The notes beneath the pieces were generated by a model. The model did no database searches. It was not told the DNA's origin and worked only from the letters and a program-made list of their open reading frames with translations. From positions 1 to 36,144 of IMG/VR virus record IMGVR_UViG_3300035091_000045: DNA of 36,144 nucleotides; one strand, given 5' to 3'. Source of the DNA: a virus. Each line of letters opens with the position of its first letter. Position 1 is the stretch's first letter. Positions 1 through 8,726 of the stretch are shown in pieces. The position numbers and the translations under genes are program-made.

Positions 1-2
1 AG

Positions 3-1457
3 CTGGCCAAGCGCGCGTCGGTGAAGAGCTGGCTCTACCAGGTGCAGGAGCGGCTGTACCAGGTGCTGCAGAAGTCCAACATCTACAGCGCCTTCCCGGA
101 CATCTACCTGGGACTCGGCACCTTCGGCACCCACGCCACCCTGCTCGAGGAGGACGCGCGCAGCGTCATGCGCGCGTACGACGCGCCCATCGGCAGCTAC
201 GTGCTGGGCGCCGGCGCGGACGGGCGCATCGACACCTTCATGCGGCAGTACAGCATGACGCCCCGCCAGCTCGCGTCGAAGTTCGGCGAGGAGCGCGTCT
301 CGAGCCAGGTGCGCCAAGACGCGTCGCTGGCGAAGCAGCGCTGGGTGGACGTCTTCCACCTGGTGGAGCCGAACACGGAGCGGCAGCTCGGGCGCCGTGA
401 TTACCGCGGCATGCCGTGGCGGAGCTGCTGGTGGGAGAAGTGCGGCGACAGGACGCCGACGGCCACGGATGCCGAGTTCCTCCGCGAGTCCGGCTTCTGG
501 GAGTTCCCCGTGCTGGCCGCCCGCTGGAGCCGGACGGGCGAGGACGTGTACGGGAGCAACTGCCCCGGCATGACGGCGCTGGGAGACGCCCGGGCGCTGC
601 AGCTGATGGAGAAGCGCTCCGCCCAGCTGGTGGAGCTGCTCGCGCGGCCTCCCACGCGCGCGCCCTCTTCTCTCCGCGGGCAGCGAGCGTCGCTCGTCCC
701 GGGCGACACCACCTACGTCGACGCGAACGGCAATGGGCAGACCTTCGAGCCGGCCTACGTCGTGGACGCCAGGGCCATCGAGGTGCTCGAGAACAAGATG
801 CGCCAGCTCGAGGCGCGCATCGACGAGGCCACGTACGCGGATCTCTGGCTGATGCTCGCGCGCGGCGACGTCGGCGACATCACCGCCCGCGAGGTGGCCG
901 AGCGACACGAGGAGAAGCTGGTGGTGCTGGGGCCCGTCCTGGAACTGCTCAACGACGAGCTGCTCAGCCCCACCATCGACCGCAGTTACGGCATCGCCGA
1001 AAGGGCCGGCCTCATCCCTCCGCCCCCGACGGAGGTGCAGGGGATGGAGCTGCGCGTCGAGTACACCAGCATCCTCCACCAGGCCCAGAAGCTGGTGGAC
1101 ACCGCCGGCCTGGACAGGCTGGGCGGCTACGTCGGCGGGCTCGCCGGCGTGTACGGGCCGCAGACCGCGGAGCCGGTTACCGACCTCCTGAACACCGACG
1201 TCATGGTGCGCGGGTACGCCGAGCGCCTGGGCGTTCAGCCGGACGCCGTGCGCTCGCCCGAGGAGGTGGCGCAGATCCGCGCCGCCCGGGCCCAGCAGCA
1301 GCAGGCCGCGGCCCAGGCCCAGGCCGCGCAGACGGTGGCCGAGGGCGCCAAGACGCTCTCCCAGGCTGACACCGGCGGGGACAACGCCCTCACCCGCGTG
1401 GCGGGCGCGCTGGGCGGTCAGGCCGCGCAGGTGATTCCGATGCGAGGTGCGGCGTGA
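3..1457 (+). CDS. Portal (head-to-tail connector) protein, 5' truncated
   Basis: This is the C-terminal part of a podovirus portal, the dodecameric ring at the capsid vertex through which DNA is packaged and ejected. The frame is open to the left edge: codons before the GTG at 21 read LAKRAS in frame, so the true start lies outside the window. The segment with SNIYSAFPDIYLGLGTFGT followed by PIGSYVLGA resembles the head-tail connector family of BPP-1/T7-like phages. The end (roughly the last 80 residues) is Gln/Ala-rich and probably disordered. It overlaps the next gene by a GTGA, as expected in a late operon. The assignment rests on motif recognition plus position ahead of scaffold and capsid genes. 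Terminase should lie just upstream, outside the window. Confidence 0.85.
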   Translation: MAKRASVKSWLYQVQERLYQVLQKSNIYSAFPDIYLGLGTFGTHATLLEEDARSVMRAYDAPIGSYVLGAGADGRIDTFMRQYSMTPRQLASKFGEERVSSQVRQDASLAKQRWVDVFHLVEPNTERQLGRRDYRGMPWRSCWWEKCGDRTPTATDAEFLRESGFWEFPVLAARWSRTGEDVYGSNCPGMTALGDARALQLMEKRSAQLVELLARPPTRAPSSLRGQRASLVPGDTTYVDANGNGQTFEPAYVVDARAIEVLENKMRQLEARIDEATYADLWLMLARGDVGDITAREVAERHEEKLVVLGPVLELLNDELLSPTIDRSYGIAERAGLIPPPPTEVQGMELRVEYTSILHQAQKLVDTAGLDRLGGYVGGLAGVYGPQTAEPVTDLLNTDVMVRGYAERLGVQPDAVRSPEEVAQIRAARAQQQQAAAQAQAAQTVAEGAKTLSQADTGGDNALTRVAGALGGQAAQVIPMRGAA

Positions 1458-1822
1458 CGGCCTACCTCGACGACCCGGAGGCCCAGGAGCGCGTCCAGGC
1501 GCGGCTGCGCGAACTGGAAGAGGCGGCCCGCGAGCAGGCGAAGGCCGACCTCGGCGCCGTGCTGATGACGCCAGCCGGACGGCGCTTCTTCTGGGGGCTG
1601 CTCGTCCGCGCGCAGGTGTTCAGCGCGCAGCTCAGCCCCGACGGCATGCAGGCGGCGCACTTCGAGGGCCGCCGGGCGCTGGGCGTCCAGCTGATGACGG
1701 ACGCGCAGGACCAGCACCCGCAGCTCTACGTCCTGGGGCTGGAGGAGGCACTCCAGCGCGCCCAGGAGGACGCGCAGCAACGGCGAGCCATTGAGGGCTC
1801 GGAGGGGACCAGCGATGTCTGA
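1454..1822 (+). CDS. Small phage head-region protein between portal and scaffold
   Basis: A 122-residue protein that starts with GTG overlapping the portal stop (GTGA). It is helical and charged. The central stretch with TPAGRRFFWGLL, then FEGRRALGVQLM and QLYVLGLEEALQ, matches a small protein commonly found between portal and scaffold genes in BPP-1-like podoviruses ('GRRFLW... EG.RNVGL... L.ML.E' pattern). Its function is unknown; a role in head or portal assembly is inferred from position only. The C-terminus overlaps the scaffold start by a few bases. There is no signal peptide or membrane segment. Confidence 0.75.
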   Translation: MTAYLDDPEAQERVQARLRELEEAAREQAKADLGAVLMTPAGRRFFWGLLVRAQVFSAQLSPDGMQAAHFEGRRALGVQLMTDAQDQHPQLYVLGLEEALQRAQEDAQQRRAIEGSEGTSDV

Positions 1823-2564
1823 AGCGACGACGACGCAGGCGACGGCCACCACCACGACGCAGACGACGGCCGCCACCGGCGGGGCCACGGCTACCGCGGA
1901 CGCGGGGTCCGCGAAGACGGCGAGCACCGGCTCGGCTGCCGGCGGCGAAACGGTGCTGACGGGTTCCGCCACGGCGCCGGCGGACGCCAAGCCGAAGACG
2001 GAGTCGGGCGCCGCGGACGCCAAGGCGGGCCAGGGCGAGGCGCCGGCGGAGATCTCCCTCAAGCTGCCGGAGGGCTGGCAGTCCGGCAAAGAGGTGGACG
2101 ACTTCAAGGCCTGGGCGAAGAGCGCGAAGCTCACCTCGGAGCAGGCGCAGGCCGCCTTCGACCTCCACGTCCGCACCCAGCAGGCCCAGCTCCAGGAACT
2201 GCAGGACCACCACGCGCAGCAGCAGCGCGAGTGGACGGAAGCGCTCAAGGTCGACAAGGACTTCGGGGGCGCGAAGTACGACGCCAACCGGGCCCAGGCC
2301 CAGAAGGCCTTCACCCAGTTCGGCTCGCCCGAGCTGGCGCAGTTCCTCAACGAGACCGGCCTGGGCAACAACCCGGCGCTGGTGCGGTGGGCCTGGAGAG
2401 TGGGCCAGGCCCTCGGCGAGGACACCCCGGCCGGCACCGGCGCCGGCGTCCGCACCGAGAAGGGCGCCACCGACCCGCAGGCCCCCATGAAGTCCATGTA
2501 CCCCAACTCGCCGGAGCTCTTCGGCGAACCGCGGCGCGAGAAGCCCAGCGCCACCACGAAGTAG
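1815..2564 (+). CDS. Capsid scaffolding protein
   Basis: A 249-residue scaffold candidate that would guide major-capsid assembly into the procapsid and then leave. Start chosen at the ATG at 1815 because GGAGGGG lies just upstream; an in-frame upstream start at 1791 would only add residues overlapping the previous gene. Residues 1-75 are Thr/Ala/Gly-rich and look disordered. The segment beginning ISLKLPEGW is followed by a long Gln-rich helical region with many AQLQEL/HAQQQRE-type heptads, then an F.GAKYDAN..AQKAFTQFG and LNETGLGNNPALVRW segment typical of phage scaffold C-termini. It sits directly before the major capsid gene, which fits the role. Confidence 0.8.
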   Translation: MSEATTTQATATTTTQTTAATGGATATADAGSAKTASTGSAAGGETVLTGSATAPADAKPKTESGAADAKAGQGEAPAEISLKLPEGWQSGKEVDDFKAWAKSAKLTSEQAQAAFDLHVRTQQAQLQELQDHHAQQQREWTEALKVDKDFGGAKYDANRAQAQKAFTQFGSPELAQFLNETGLGNNPALVRWAWRVGQALGEDTPAGTGAGVRTEKGATDPQAPMKSMYPNSPELFGEPRREKPSATTK

Positions 2565-2576
2565 GAGGACACGCAC

Positions 2577-3581
2577 GTGACCACGGCTCTGTCTCGCAGC
2601 TACCCCAACCTCCTCGACTATCTGAAGCAGCGGGATCCGCAGGGAGGGATGGCGCAGGTCGTCGAGTACCTGACCCGCCGCTCCACCGTCCTCGAGGATA
2701 TGCCCATGAAGGAGGGCAACCTCACGACGGGGGAGCGCGTCTCCGGCCGCACGTCCTTGCCGTCCGAGGGGTCGGGCTGGGGCTGGACGCGCATCAACGA
2801 GGGCGTCGCGCCCGGCAAGAGCACCACCCGCCAGGTGGATGAGCCCTGCGGGATGCTGAACGGCCTCAGCAAGGTGGACTCCCGGCTCATCCGGCTCAAC
2901 GGCGGCCCGGCCTTCCGGCTCTCGGAGGACAAGGCCTTCATGGCCGCCATGAAGAACGACGTGGAGCGCGGCACCTTCTACCACTCGGTCTCCACGACGC
3001 CCCAGAAGTTCACCGGCTTCTTCCCGCGCCTGGATGCCACCTCCGGCAACGAGGCGGCCACGCAGATCATCAAGCACACGTCGGGCGCGTCGGGGAACGA
3101 CCAGACCTCCATCCTCATGGTGGTGTGGGGATTCGACACCGTCTACGGCTTCTTCCCGCAGGGCTCCACGGGCGGGCTCGTCGCGAAGGACCTGGGCGAG
3201 GAGTTGGTGAGCGACGGCGACGGCGGCGAGTACCCGGCCTACCGCACCTGGTTCGACTGGAGCATCGGGCTCGCGGTGCGCGACTGGCGGTACGTCGCGC
3301 GCGTCTGCAACATCGACACGAGCGCGCTCTCCCTGACCGCGGACGACATCATCCCGAAGATGATCGACGCCTACTACCGGCTGCAGGACACGGTGTCCGG
3401 GGACTGCCGCATCTACTGCAACCGCTACATCCAGGCGGCGCTGCACCGGCAGGCGCGGGCGGCGGTCGGAAACTCCTCGCTGTCCCTGGCCATGGTGGAG
3501 GGGAAGGAGATCGTCACCTTCATGGGCCATCCCATCCGCCTGACCGACGGCATCGTCGTGACGGAGTCCGTCGTCTCCTGA
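2577..3581 (+). CDS. Major capsid protein
   Basis: A 334-residue protein, the likely subunit of the icosahedral shell (HK97 fold expected). It starts at GTG 2577 preceded by AGGAGG at 2564-2569, the best ribosome site in this stretch, as expected for the most abundant virion protein. The N-terminus (SYPNLLDYLKQRDPQGGMAQ) and the central STTRQVDEPCGMLNGLSKVDSRL-type block resemble the capsid proteins of BPP-1-like podoviruses. The order portal, scaffold, capsid, cement supports the call. A spacer of 78 bases with AAGGAAGGG follows before the next gene. No frameshift or truncation is seen. Confidence 0.87.
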   Translation: MTTALSRSYPNLLDYLKQRDPQGGMAQVVEYLTRRSTVLEDMPMKEGNLTTGERVSGRTSLPSEGSGWGWTRINEGVAPGKSTTRQVDEPCGMLNGLSKVDSRLIRLNGGPAFRLSEDKAFMAAMKNDVERGTFYHSVSTTPQKFTGFFPRLDATSGNEAATQIIKHTSGASGNDQTSILMVVWGFDTVYGFFPQGSTGGLVAKDLGEELVSDGDGGEYPAYRTWFDWSIGLAVRDWRYVARVCNIDTSALSLTADDIIPKMIDAYYRLQDTVSGDCRIYCNRYIQAALHRQARAAVGNSSLSLAMVEGKEIVTFMGHPIRLTDGIVVTESVVS

Positions 3582-3659
3582 CCTCCAGCTCGGCGCGCGC
3601 CGGGCGAGTCCTCGACGCGCGCCCTCCCCTCACCAGCAACTGCAAGGAAGGGCATCACC

Positions 3660-4124
3660 ATGATTCAGGACAAGCTGTGCGTCCTCTCGGACGAGCAGGA
3701 CCTGGCGCAGAACACCGGCAACTACCTGTCCACGTACTCGTACGACACCGGCGCGGCGGGCACGCCGGAGAACGCCAAGGTGTTCGGCGGCACCGTGGCG
3801 CTGTCGAACGACCCGGCGCAGGGCAGCCCGCTGGCGCTCGACATCCAGGTGACGGAGGACTTCGACTCGAACGGCGCCGCGACGGTGCAGTTCCAGGCCG
3901 TGGAGGCGGATAACGCCGCCCTCACTTCCAACCTCACGGTGCTCGCGGAAACCGCGGCCATCGGCTACGCGACGCTGGTCGCCGGGTACCAGCCGCGGCT
4001 CAACTTCTTCCCGCGCGGCTCCAAGCAGTACAAGGGCGTCCGCTACGTCATCGCCGCGGCTGCCACCACCGCCGGCTCCGTGTCGGCGAGCCTCGCGTCC
4101 CTCCAGCCGTCCTCGGCGCCGTAG
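3660..4124 (+). CDS. Capsid cement/decoration-like protein (Bbp16-like)
   Basis: A 154-residue beta-rich protein, likely binding the outside of the shell to stabilise it. It begins MIQDKLCVLSDEQDL, reaches a YDTGAAG turn, and alternates short hydrophobic strands with Ala/Gly/Thr-rich turns, ending RGVRY-like (YKGVRYVIAAAAT). This is the pattern and gene position of the Bbp16-type cement protein that follows the capsid gene in BPP-1-like phages. The ATG is preceded by AAGGAAGGG at 3645-3655. It could alternatively be an unrelated head fibre, but position and length favour cement. Confidence 0.72.
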   Translation: MIQDKLCVLSDEQDLAQNTGNYLSTYSYDTGAAGTPENAKVFGGTVALSNDPAQGSPLALDIQVTEDFDSNGAATVQFQAVEADNAALTSNLTVLAETAAIGYATLVAGYQPRLNFFPRGSKQYKGVRYVIAAAATTAGSVSASLASLQPSSAP

Positions 4125-4156
4125 GCCAACCCACCACCAGCAGCCAGGAGAGCACC

Positions 4157-4639
4157 ATGCAGGAGTTCATCGTCGGCAACGCCGGCGCCTTCCATAAGGG
4201 GCGCTGGTTCAATTCGGGGCAGAAGATTCGCATCCCGGACGCGGAGCTGCCGTCCATCACCTGGACGTGGCCGAACGGCGCGCCCGTGGAGATCGACGTG
4301 AAAAAGGACGCCCAGGGCAACGTCACCAAGACGCTGAAGCCCAAGGGCGAGCCGCCGGCGGCGCCCAAGCCCCGGACGGAGGACGACGAGATCGCCGAGT
4401 TGGAGGCACGCCTCCAGCAGCTCCGCGAGAGCCAGAAGGCCAAGGACAAGCCGGCGCTCAGCCAGGTGGCGACGCCTCCGAAGTCCCCTGGCACGGAGGA
4501 CGGGAACAAGAAGGGCACCGACGCCAAGGACGACAAGGGCACCAAGGGCGAGGACGCGAAGGCGGCCCAGCCGACCAAGGACACGAAGGCCACCCAGCCG
4601 GCCAAGGGCGGCCGGCCCTCCGACCAGGACCCGGCGTAG
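4157..4639 (+). CDS. Virion-region protein with a Lys/Asp-rich low-complexity tail
   Basis: A 160-residue protein of unknown function. Residues 1-60 look folded (MQEFIVGNAGAFHKGRWF..., a small beta unit with a WTWPNG motif). Residues about 75-95 form a short coiled coil (DDEIAELEARLQQLRESQ). From about 97 to the end it is a low-complexity, charged tail with partly repeated K-D-K-G-T-K and QP(T/A)K units. Such tails occur in minor head proteins and in head-tail joining proteins. The gene lies between cement and head-tail adaptor genes and has AGGAG shortly before its ATG. Role inferred from position only. Confidence 0.7.
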   Translation: MQEFIVGNAGAFHKGRWFNSGQKIRIPDAELPSITWTWPNGAPVEIDVKKDAQGNVTKTLKPKGEPPAAPKPRTEDDEIAELEARLQQLRESQKAKDKPALSQVATPPKSPGTEDGNKKGTDAKDDKGTKGEDAKAAQPTKDTKATQPAKGGRPSDQDPA

Positions 4640-4648
4640 CAACCCGGC

Positions 4649-4688
4649 CGGGGCCGCCGCCTCCCCCCCCCTCCCGGCGGCGGCCCCG
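4649..4688. terminator. Strong GC hairpin without U-tract, intergenic
   Basis: In the 63-base gap between two late genes there is a perfect inverted repeat of 13 bp (4649-4661 pairing with 4676-4688; core GGGGCCGCCGCC / GGCGGCGGCCCC) around a 14-base, almost pure C loop. No T-run follows, so it is not a classical intrinsic terminator. It could be an attenuator, an mRNA processing or stabilising element that changes gene dosage between head and tail genes, or a chance GC structure. The downstream gene lacks an evident ribosome site because the hairpin occupies that area. Confidence 0.5.
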
Positions 4689-4702
4689 CCATCTCCTCCG
4701 CC

Positions 4703-5344
4703 ATGGCGATCACCACCGAAGTCGGCGCGGCGAACCTGGCCCTGGGGAAGATTGGCCAGACCCAGCGCCTCACCAGCCTCAGCGGCACGACGCCCGTCGT
4801 CCTGGCGGTGAACGATGCGTTCGCCCTCGCGCGGCAGGGGCTGTTGCAGGAGTTCCGCTGGCGCTTCGCCACGCGGCGGGCGGTGCTGGCGGAGAGCGAG
4901 GCCACGGCGCGCGCGGAGTGGGGCTACGTGTACGAGCTGCCGGAGGACTTCCTCGAGGCGCAGTTCATCAACGCGGGCGCGCGGGATGACCAGGTGCCGA
5001 GGGACAACCGGCTCTCCTTCACGCTCGAGTTCGAGCCGGCCGCCGGGGACCTCCCGGATCGGCAGGTATTCCTCACCGACGTGGCGCCGGCCACCGACGA
5101 GGCGCCGGAGCTCATCTACACGTGGGACCAGGACGACGTGGCGCAGTGGCCGCCGCACTTCCTGGAGGCGTTCGCCTGGCGGCTCGCCGGCGAGCTGGCC
5201 GTGCCGCTGGCGGTGAAGGTGGACCGCGCGCAGCTCGCCTTCTCCATGGCGGACCAGCGGCTGCGGGAGGCCATCGCCAAAGAGCAGCGCGGGCGACAGG
5301 CAGACCCGCCGCAGGATTCCGAATTCATCACTGGGAGGGGGTAG
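4703..5344 (+). CDS. Tail tubular protein A-like / head-tail adaptor
   Basis: A 213-residue protein expected to form the first ring below the portal (T7 gp11-type adaptor). N-terminal AANLALGKIGQT and TTPVVLAVNDAFALARQGLLQEFRWRFATRRAVL is the typical start of this family, in which the ring-forming helices follow a short loop. A PPHFLEAFAWRLAGELA.PL segment in the C-terminal half also matches it. Start ATG 4703 has no clear Shine-Dalgarno, only the hairpin described separately upstream. It is followed after 5 bases by the nozzle gene, the same A-B order as in T7-like phages. Confidence 0.8.
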   Translation: MAITTEVGAANLALGKIGQTQRLTSLSGTTPVVLAVNDAFALARQGLLQEFRWRFATRRAVLAESEATARAEWGYVYELPEDFLEAQFINAGARDDQVPRDNRLSFTLEFEPAAGDLPDRQVFLTDVAPATDEAPELIYTWDQDDVAQWPPHFLEAFAWRLAGELAVPLAVKVDRAQLAFSMADQRLREAIAKEQRGRQADPPQDSEFITGRG

Positions 5345-5349
5345 CGCGC

Positions 5350-7725
5350 ATGGCACCGAGTCGACAGGCCAACTTCTCCGGCGGGGAGATCGCCGACGAG
5401 TTGCATGGGAGGACCGACCTACCCGTCTACGCGACGGGGGAGGTAACGCTCCGGAACTTCATCGCCACGCCGGACGGGCAGCTGCTCAACCGGCCCGGCA
5501 CCACGTACGTGGCCGAAGTGAAGACGCCCGACAAGCAGACGCGGCTCATCCCCTTCGTGGCGGACCGGAGCTACGTGCTGGAATTCGGCGACGAGTACTT
5601 CCGGGTCTACTTCGAGGGCGACTATCTCGAGGTGGACATCGCGACGACGTACGACGAGGCCGACCTCTTCCGTCTGGCCTACGCGCAGTCGGGCGACATC
5701 CTCACCATCGTGCACCCGGACTATCCGCCGCGCGAGGTGGTGCGCACGGGCCACACCACCTGGGAGATCCGGGACAAGAGCTTCGCCGCCGTGGCGACCG
5801 CCCCGTCGGGCGGGAGCCGCACGCTGGACGCCACCACCACGCCGAAGAAGCCCTGGGAGGTCTGGGTAACCGGAGTGGACGAGAATGGCAACGAGTCCAT
5901 CGTCCTCAAGGTGGTGTCACAGCCGACGCACGGCACCTACTGTGCAGAGGCGGGAACCTCCAACCTGTACGGCTGGACGGCCGCGAGCGGAGCGGTGCTG
6001 TACCGCGTGTTCCGTGGCCAAAGTGGGGTGCCCGGCTACATCGGCGCGTCGCTGACGACCAGCTTCCGCGACGACGGCCAAAAGCCTGACTACGAGGACC
6101 GGCCGCCCACCTTCCCCAACCCCTTCGGCAGCTCCGGCAACTACCCGGCGGCGGTGACGTACCACGACCAGCGACTGTGGTTCGGCGGCACCGACAACAA
6201 GCCGAACGGCTTGTGGGGCTCGGTGGTGGGCCTGTTCAACCTCTTCGAGGGCCACCAGCCGCCAGTGGAGGACGACGCCGTCATCGTCGGTGTGGCCAGC
6301 CGCCGCTACGAGGAAATCCGCGGGCTCGCGTCCTCGAGCCGGGCCCTCATGGCGCTGACGAACGCAACCGAGTACGCAGCCGCCGGGGCCGGCGATGGCG
6401 AGCCAATCACCGCCACCGGCATCACCGTGCCACCCCACAGCAAGGCGGGCAGCGCCTGGCTGCAACCCCTGGAGGCGGACCACGTCCTGCTCCACGTCCA
6501 GGAGCGCGGCTCGCGCGTACGCGACCTGCTGTACGACGCCAACCTCGGCGGCTACGTCGGGAGCGACCTCACCGCCTACGCGCACCACCTGGTGGACGGC
6601 CACACCATCGTCGACTGGGCGTACACGCGGAATCCGTGGGGCATCGTCTGGGCCGTGCGCGACGACGGCATCCTGCTGGGGATGACGTACCAGCGGGAGC
6701 AGAACGTCGTCGCCTGGCATCGCCACGACACGCCGAGCGGGGACGAGGTGGGTGACTACCTCGGTCGCTTCGAGTCCGTGTGCAGCGTGCCAGAGGGGTC
6801 CGAAGACGCGCTCTACATGGTGGTGAAGCGCCTCATCAACTCGAGCTGGACGCGCTACATCGAGAGGCTCTCCACGCGGCAGGTCAGCGATGCCCGACTG
6901 GGCGTCTTCTTCGACTGCGCCATCACCTTCGACGAGCGGAACACGGACACCGCCAAGACGGCGACGCTGAGCGGGGGCATCACGTGGACCGTCGGTGACA
7001 CCATCGCCATCGACACGACCGATCCCACCTTCGTGGAGGAGACGGACACCAACGGTTCCACGTATTTCGTGGTCAATCCCGACGGGCTTCTCGTCGGCAC
7101 GCACAACAACCGGTCCGTGGTGCGGATTCTGATCGACCAGTTTCTCTCGACCACCTCTGTCTCGGGCACCATCGAGTACGGCACGGTGCCGACGTCCATG
7201 CGGGGCGAGGACAAGCCCTTCAGCACCTACGGCCTTGCCCGCATCAACCGAACGGTGCCGCACCTCAAGCAGGAGATTGTCGGCGCCATCTCCGACGGCT
7301 TCGTGGACGGAGGGACAGTGGAGGGGCCTGACGATGCACTGGAGCTGACCATCCCGGGCTGCGTGCAGCACGTCGGCCTCCAGTACACCTCGCAGCTCGA
7401 GCAGCTCTCCGCGCCGGCGAGCGCGGCGCAGGGCCTGGCCAAGCTGGTGGCCCGGCTGGTGTCGGAGCTGAAGTGGCCGGCCAGCGCCGCCACCGTGAAG
7501 GTGGGCGGCACCGGGGCGCTGGACGACTCCAGCCTGCTGACGCCGATTCGCGAGGCGCCTGACCCGTCCTGGCCGGGCGCGGTGCCGCTGGTGTCGGAGA
7601 CCTTCGTCACTGTGGTGAGCGGCCAGTGGGAGAAGGGCGCCCGCGGCTGCGTCCAGGCGGAGAGCGGGCTGCCGGTGGCCATCATCGGGCTCGCGCGGGA
7701 GCTGGAGTATGGCCAGCTCCCTTGA
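5350..7725 (+). CDS. Tail tubular protein B-like / tail nozzle protein
   Basis: A 791-residue protein that probably builds the tail nozzle. The N-terminus (FSGGEIADELHGRTDLP, then LRNFIATPDGQLLNRPGT and FVADRSYVLEFGDEYFRVY) is characteristic of nozzle proteins in BPP-1-like podoviruses. A region at about 155-235 (KKPWEVWVTGVDENGNES...) reads like an inserted fibronectin/Ig-like beta domain. The rest is beta-propeller-like with VTYHDQRLWFGGT and SNLYGW motifs. Start ATG 5350 lies 5 bases after the adaptor stop; longer upstream reading in this frame overlaps the adaptor gene and is not used. The 3' end overlaps the next gene by 17 bases. Confidence 0.83.
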   Translation: MAPSRQANFSGGEIADELHGRTDLPVYATGEVTLRNFIATPDGQLLNRPGTTYVAEVKTPDKQTRLIPFVADRSYVLEFGDEYFRVYFEGDYLEVDIATTYDEADLFRLAYAQSGDILTIVHPDYPPREVVRTGHTTWEIRDKSFAAVATAPSGGSRTLDATTTPKKPWEVWVTGVDENGNESIVLKVVSQPTHGTYCAEAGTSNLYGWTAASGAVLYRVFRGQSGVPGYIGASLTTSFRDDGQKPDYEDRPPTFPNPFGSSGNYPAAVTYHDQRLWFGGTDNKPNGLWGSVVGLFNLFEGHQPPVEDDAVIVGVASRRYEEIRGLASSSRALMALTNATEYAAAGAGDGEPITATGITVPPHSKAGSAWLQPLEADHVLLHVQERGSRVRDLLYDANLGGYVGSDLTAYAHHLVDGHTIVDWAYTRNPWGIVWAVRDDGILLGMTYQREQNVVAWHRHDTPSGDEVGDYLGRFESVCSVPEGSEDALYMVVKRLINSSWTRYIERLSTRQVSDARLGVFFDCAITFDERNTDTAKTATLSGGITWTVGDTIAIDTTDPTFVEETDTNGSTYFVVNPDGLLVGTHNNRSVVRILIDQFLSTTSVSGTIEYGTVPTSMRGEDKPFSTYGLARINRTVPHLKQEIVGAISDGFVDGGTVEGPDDALELTIPGCVQHVGLQYTSQLEQLSAPASAAQGLAKLVARLVSELKWPASAATVKVGGTGALDDSSLLTPIREAPDPSWPGAVPLVSETFVTVVSGQWEKGARGCVQAESGLPVAIIGLARELEYGQLP

Positions 7726-8221
7726 GCACCAGGTGGTGCCCGCCACCGAGGCCCACTGTCGGGCCCTGGCGTCGCGGATGCGCGCCGAGGACGCCGCGGA
7801 GGTGATGGCCACGGCCGGCATCAGCGCGCTGGCCGGGCTGATCTCCTCCCTCCGGGGCACCCTGCGGGCCGGCGGCCAGGCCTGGGCGCTGCTGATCGGC
7901 GGCGAGGTGGCGGCCATCTGGGGCACGCGTCCGGCATGGGGGGGCCGCGCCGCGCTGGTGTGGCTGCTCACCGGCGACCTGGTGGACCAGCACCGGCGGC
8001 TCTTCATGCAGCTATCCCGGGCGGAGGTGCGCCGACTGCTGGCCCTCTTCCCGGAGCTGCTCAACCTGGTGGACATCCGCTACCACCGCGCGCTGCGGTG
8101 GGCGCAGTGGACGGGCGCCGAGCTGGGCGCTCCGGTGCGCTTCGGCCGCCGGCGCGGGCTGTTCGTCCCGGTGCGGTGGCGCGCGGCCGCTGCCGTGCAG
8201 GAGCTCGCCCATGGGTGCTGA
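7709..8221 (+). CDS. T7 gp13-like (DUF2833) GNAT-fold internal protein
   Basis: A 170-residue protein resembling the T7 gp13/DUF2833 family, an acetyltransferase-like fold of podoviruses placed next to internal core genes. Typical elements: a start with ATEAHCRALASRMRAEDAAEV, then ISALAGLISSLRGTLRAG, a short GEVAAIWG strand, WLLTGDLVDQHRRLF, and LNLVDIRYHRALRWAQWTGAE near the end. It is not known whether these proteins acetylate anything; in T7, gp13 is needed for virion assembly. ATG 7709 overlaps the nozzle gene and the stop overlaps the next gene, so translation is probably coupled. Confidence 0.8.
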   Translation: MASSLEHQVVPATEAHCRALASRMRAEDAAEVMATAGISALAGLISSLRGTLRAGGQAWALLIGGEVAAIWGTRPAWGGRAALVWLLTGDLVDQHRRLFMQLSRAEVRRLLALFPELLNLVDIRYHRALRWAQWTGAELGAPVRFGRRRGLFVPVRWRAAAAVQELAHGC

Positions 8222-8726
8222 CCCCATCTCCCTCGGCGTCGGCTCGCTGGTGCTCCAGGCCATCGGCACCGGCGCGAAGGCCTTCGGCGAGTACTCCGCG
8301 GGCCAGGACGCCGCCCGGGTGGCCGAGCAGAACGCCCAGCTGGCGGAGCGCGCCGCCGGCGACGCCCTCTCTCGCGGGGAGGAGCAGGCGGCGCGGATCC
8401 GCGGGGAGACGGACCGGCTGATCGGGTCCCAGCGCGCGGCCTACGGCGCCGCCGGCGTGGAACTGGGGTACGGCAGCCCGCTGGACGTCATGGTGGGGAG
8501 CCGCCGGGTGTCCGAGCAGGACATCGCCACCACCCGGCTGAACGCCGCGCGCGAGTCCTGGGGCTACCGGGCGCAGGCCCAGCAGTTCCGCCAGGGCGGC
8601 CAGGCGGCGGCGCAGGCCGGCGCCCTCAGCGCGCTGGGCACCGGCATCGCCGGCGGGACGCAGACGCTCCTCGGGACGAACGACCTCCTGCAGCGGCTGG
8701 GGGTCAACAAGAAGAAGGACGGCTGA
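8211..8726 (+). CDS. Internal virion protein, T7 gp14-like
   Basis: A 171-residue Ala/Gln-rich protein. The N-terminal hydrophobic patch (SLGVGSLVLQAIGTGAKAFGEY) is followed by a long helix with many Ala/Glu/Arg residues, then GSQRAAYGAAGVELGYGSPLDVM, a motif common to gp14-like core proteins that insert into the host envelope during DNA ejection. The C-terminus has a second hydrophobic Gly/Ala stretch (AGALSALGTGIAGGTQTLLG). It is flanked by gp13-like and gp15-like genes with overlapping start/stop codons. Function inferred from family pattern and synteny. Confidence 0.78.
   Translation: MGADPISLGVGSLVLQAIGTGAKAFGEYSAGQDAARVAEQNAQLAERAAGDALSRGEEQAARIRGETDRLIGSQRAAYGAAGVELGYGSPLDVMVGSRRVSEQDIATTRLNAARESWGYRAQAQQFRQGGQAAAQAGALSALGTGIAGGTQTLLGTNDLLQRLGVNKKKDG

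Noticed and set aside
1632-3530. A 632-residue minus-strand open frame antisense to scaffold and capsid genes
   Set aside because: Lies opposite recognised scaffold and capsid genes and has shadow-type composition.
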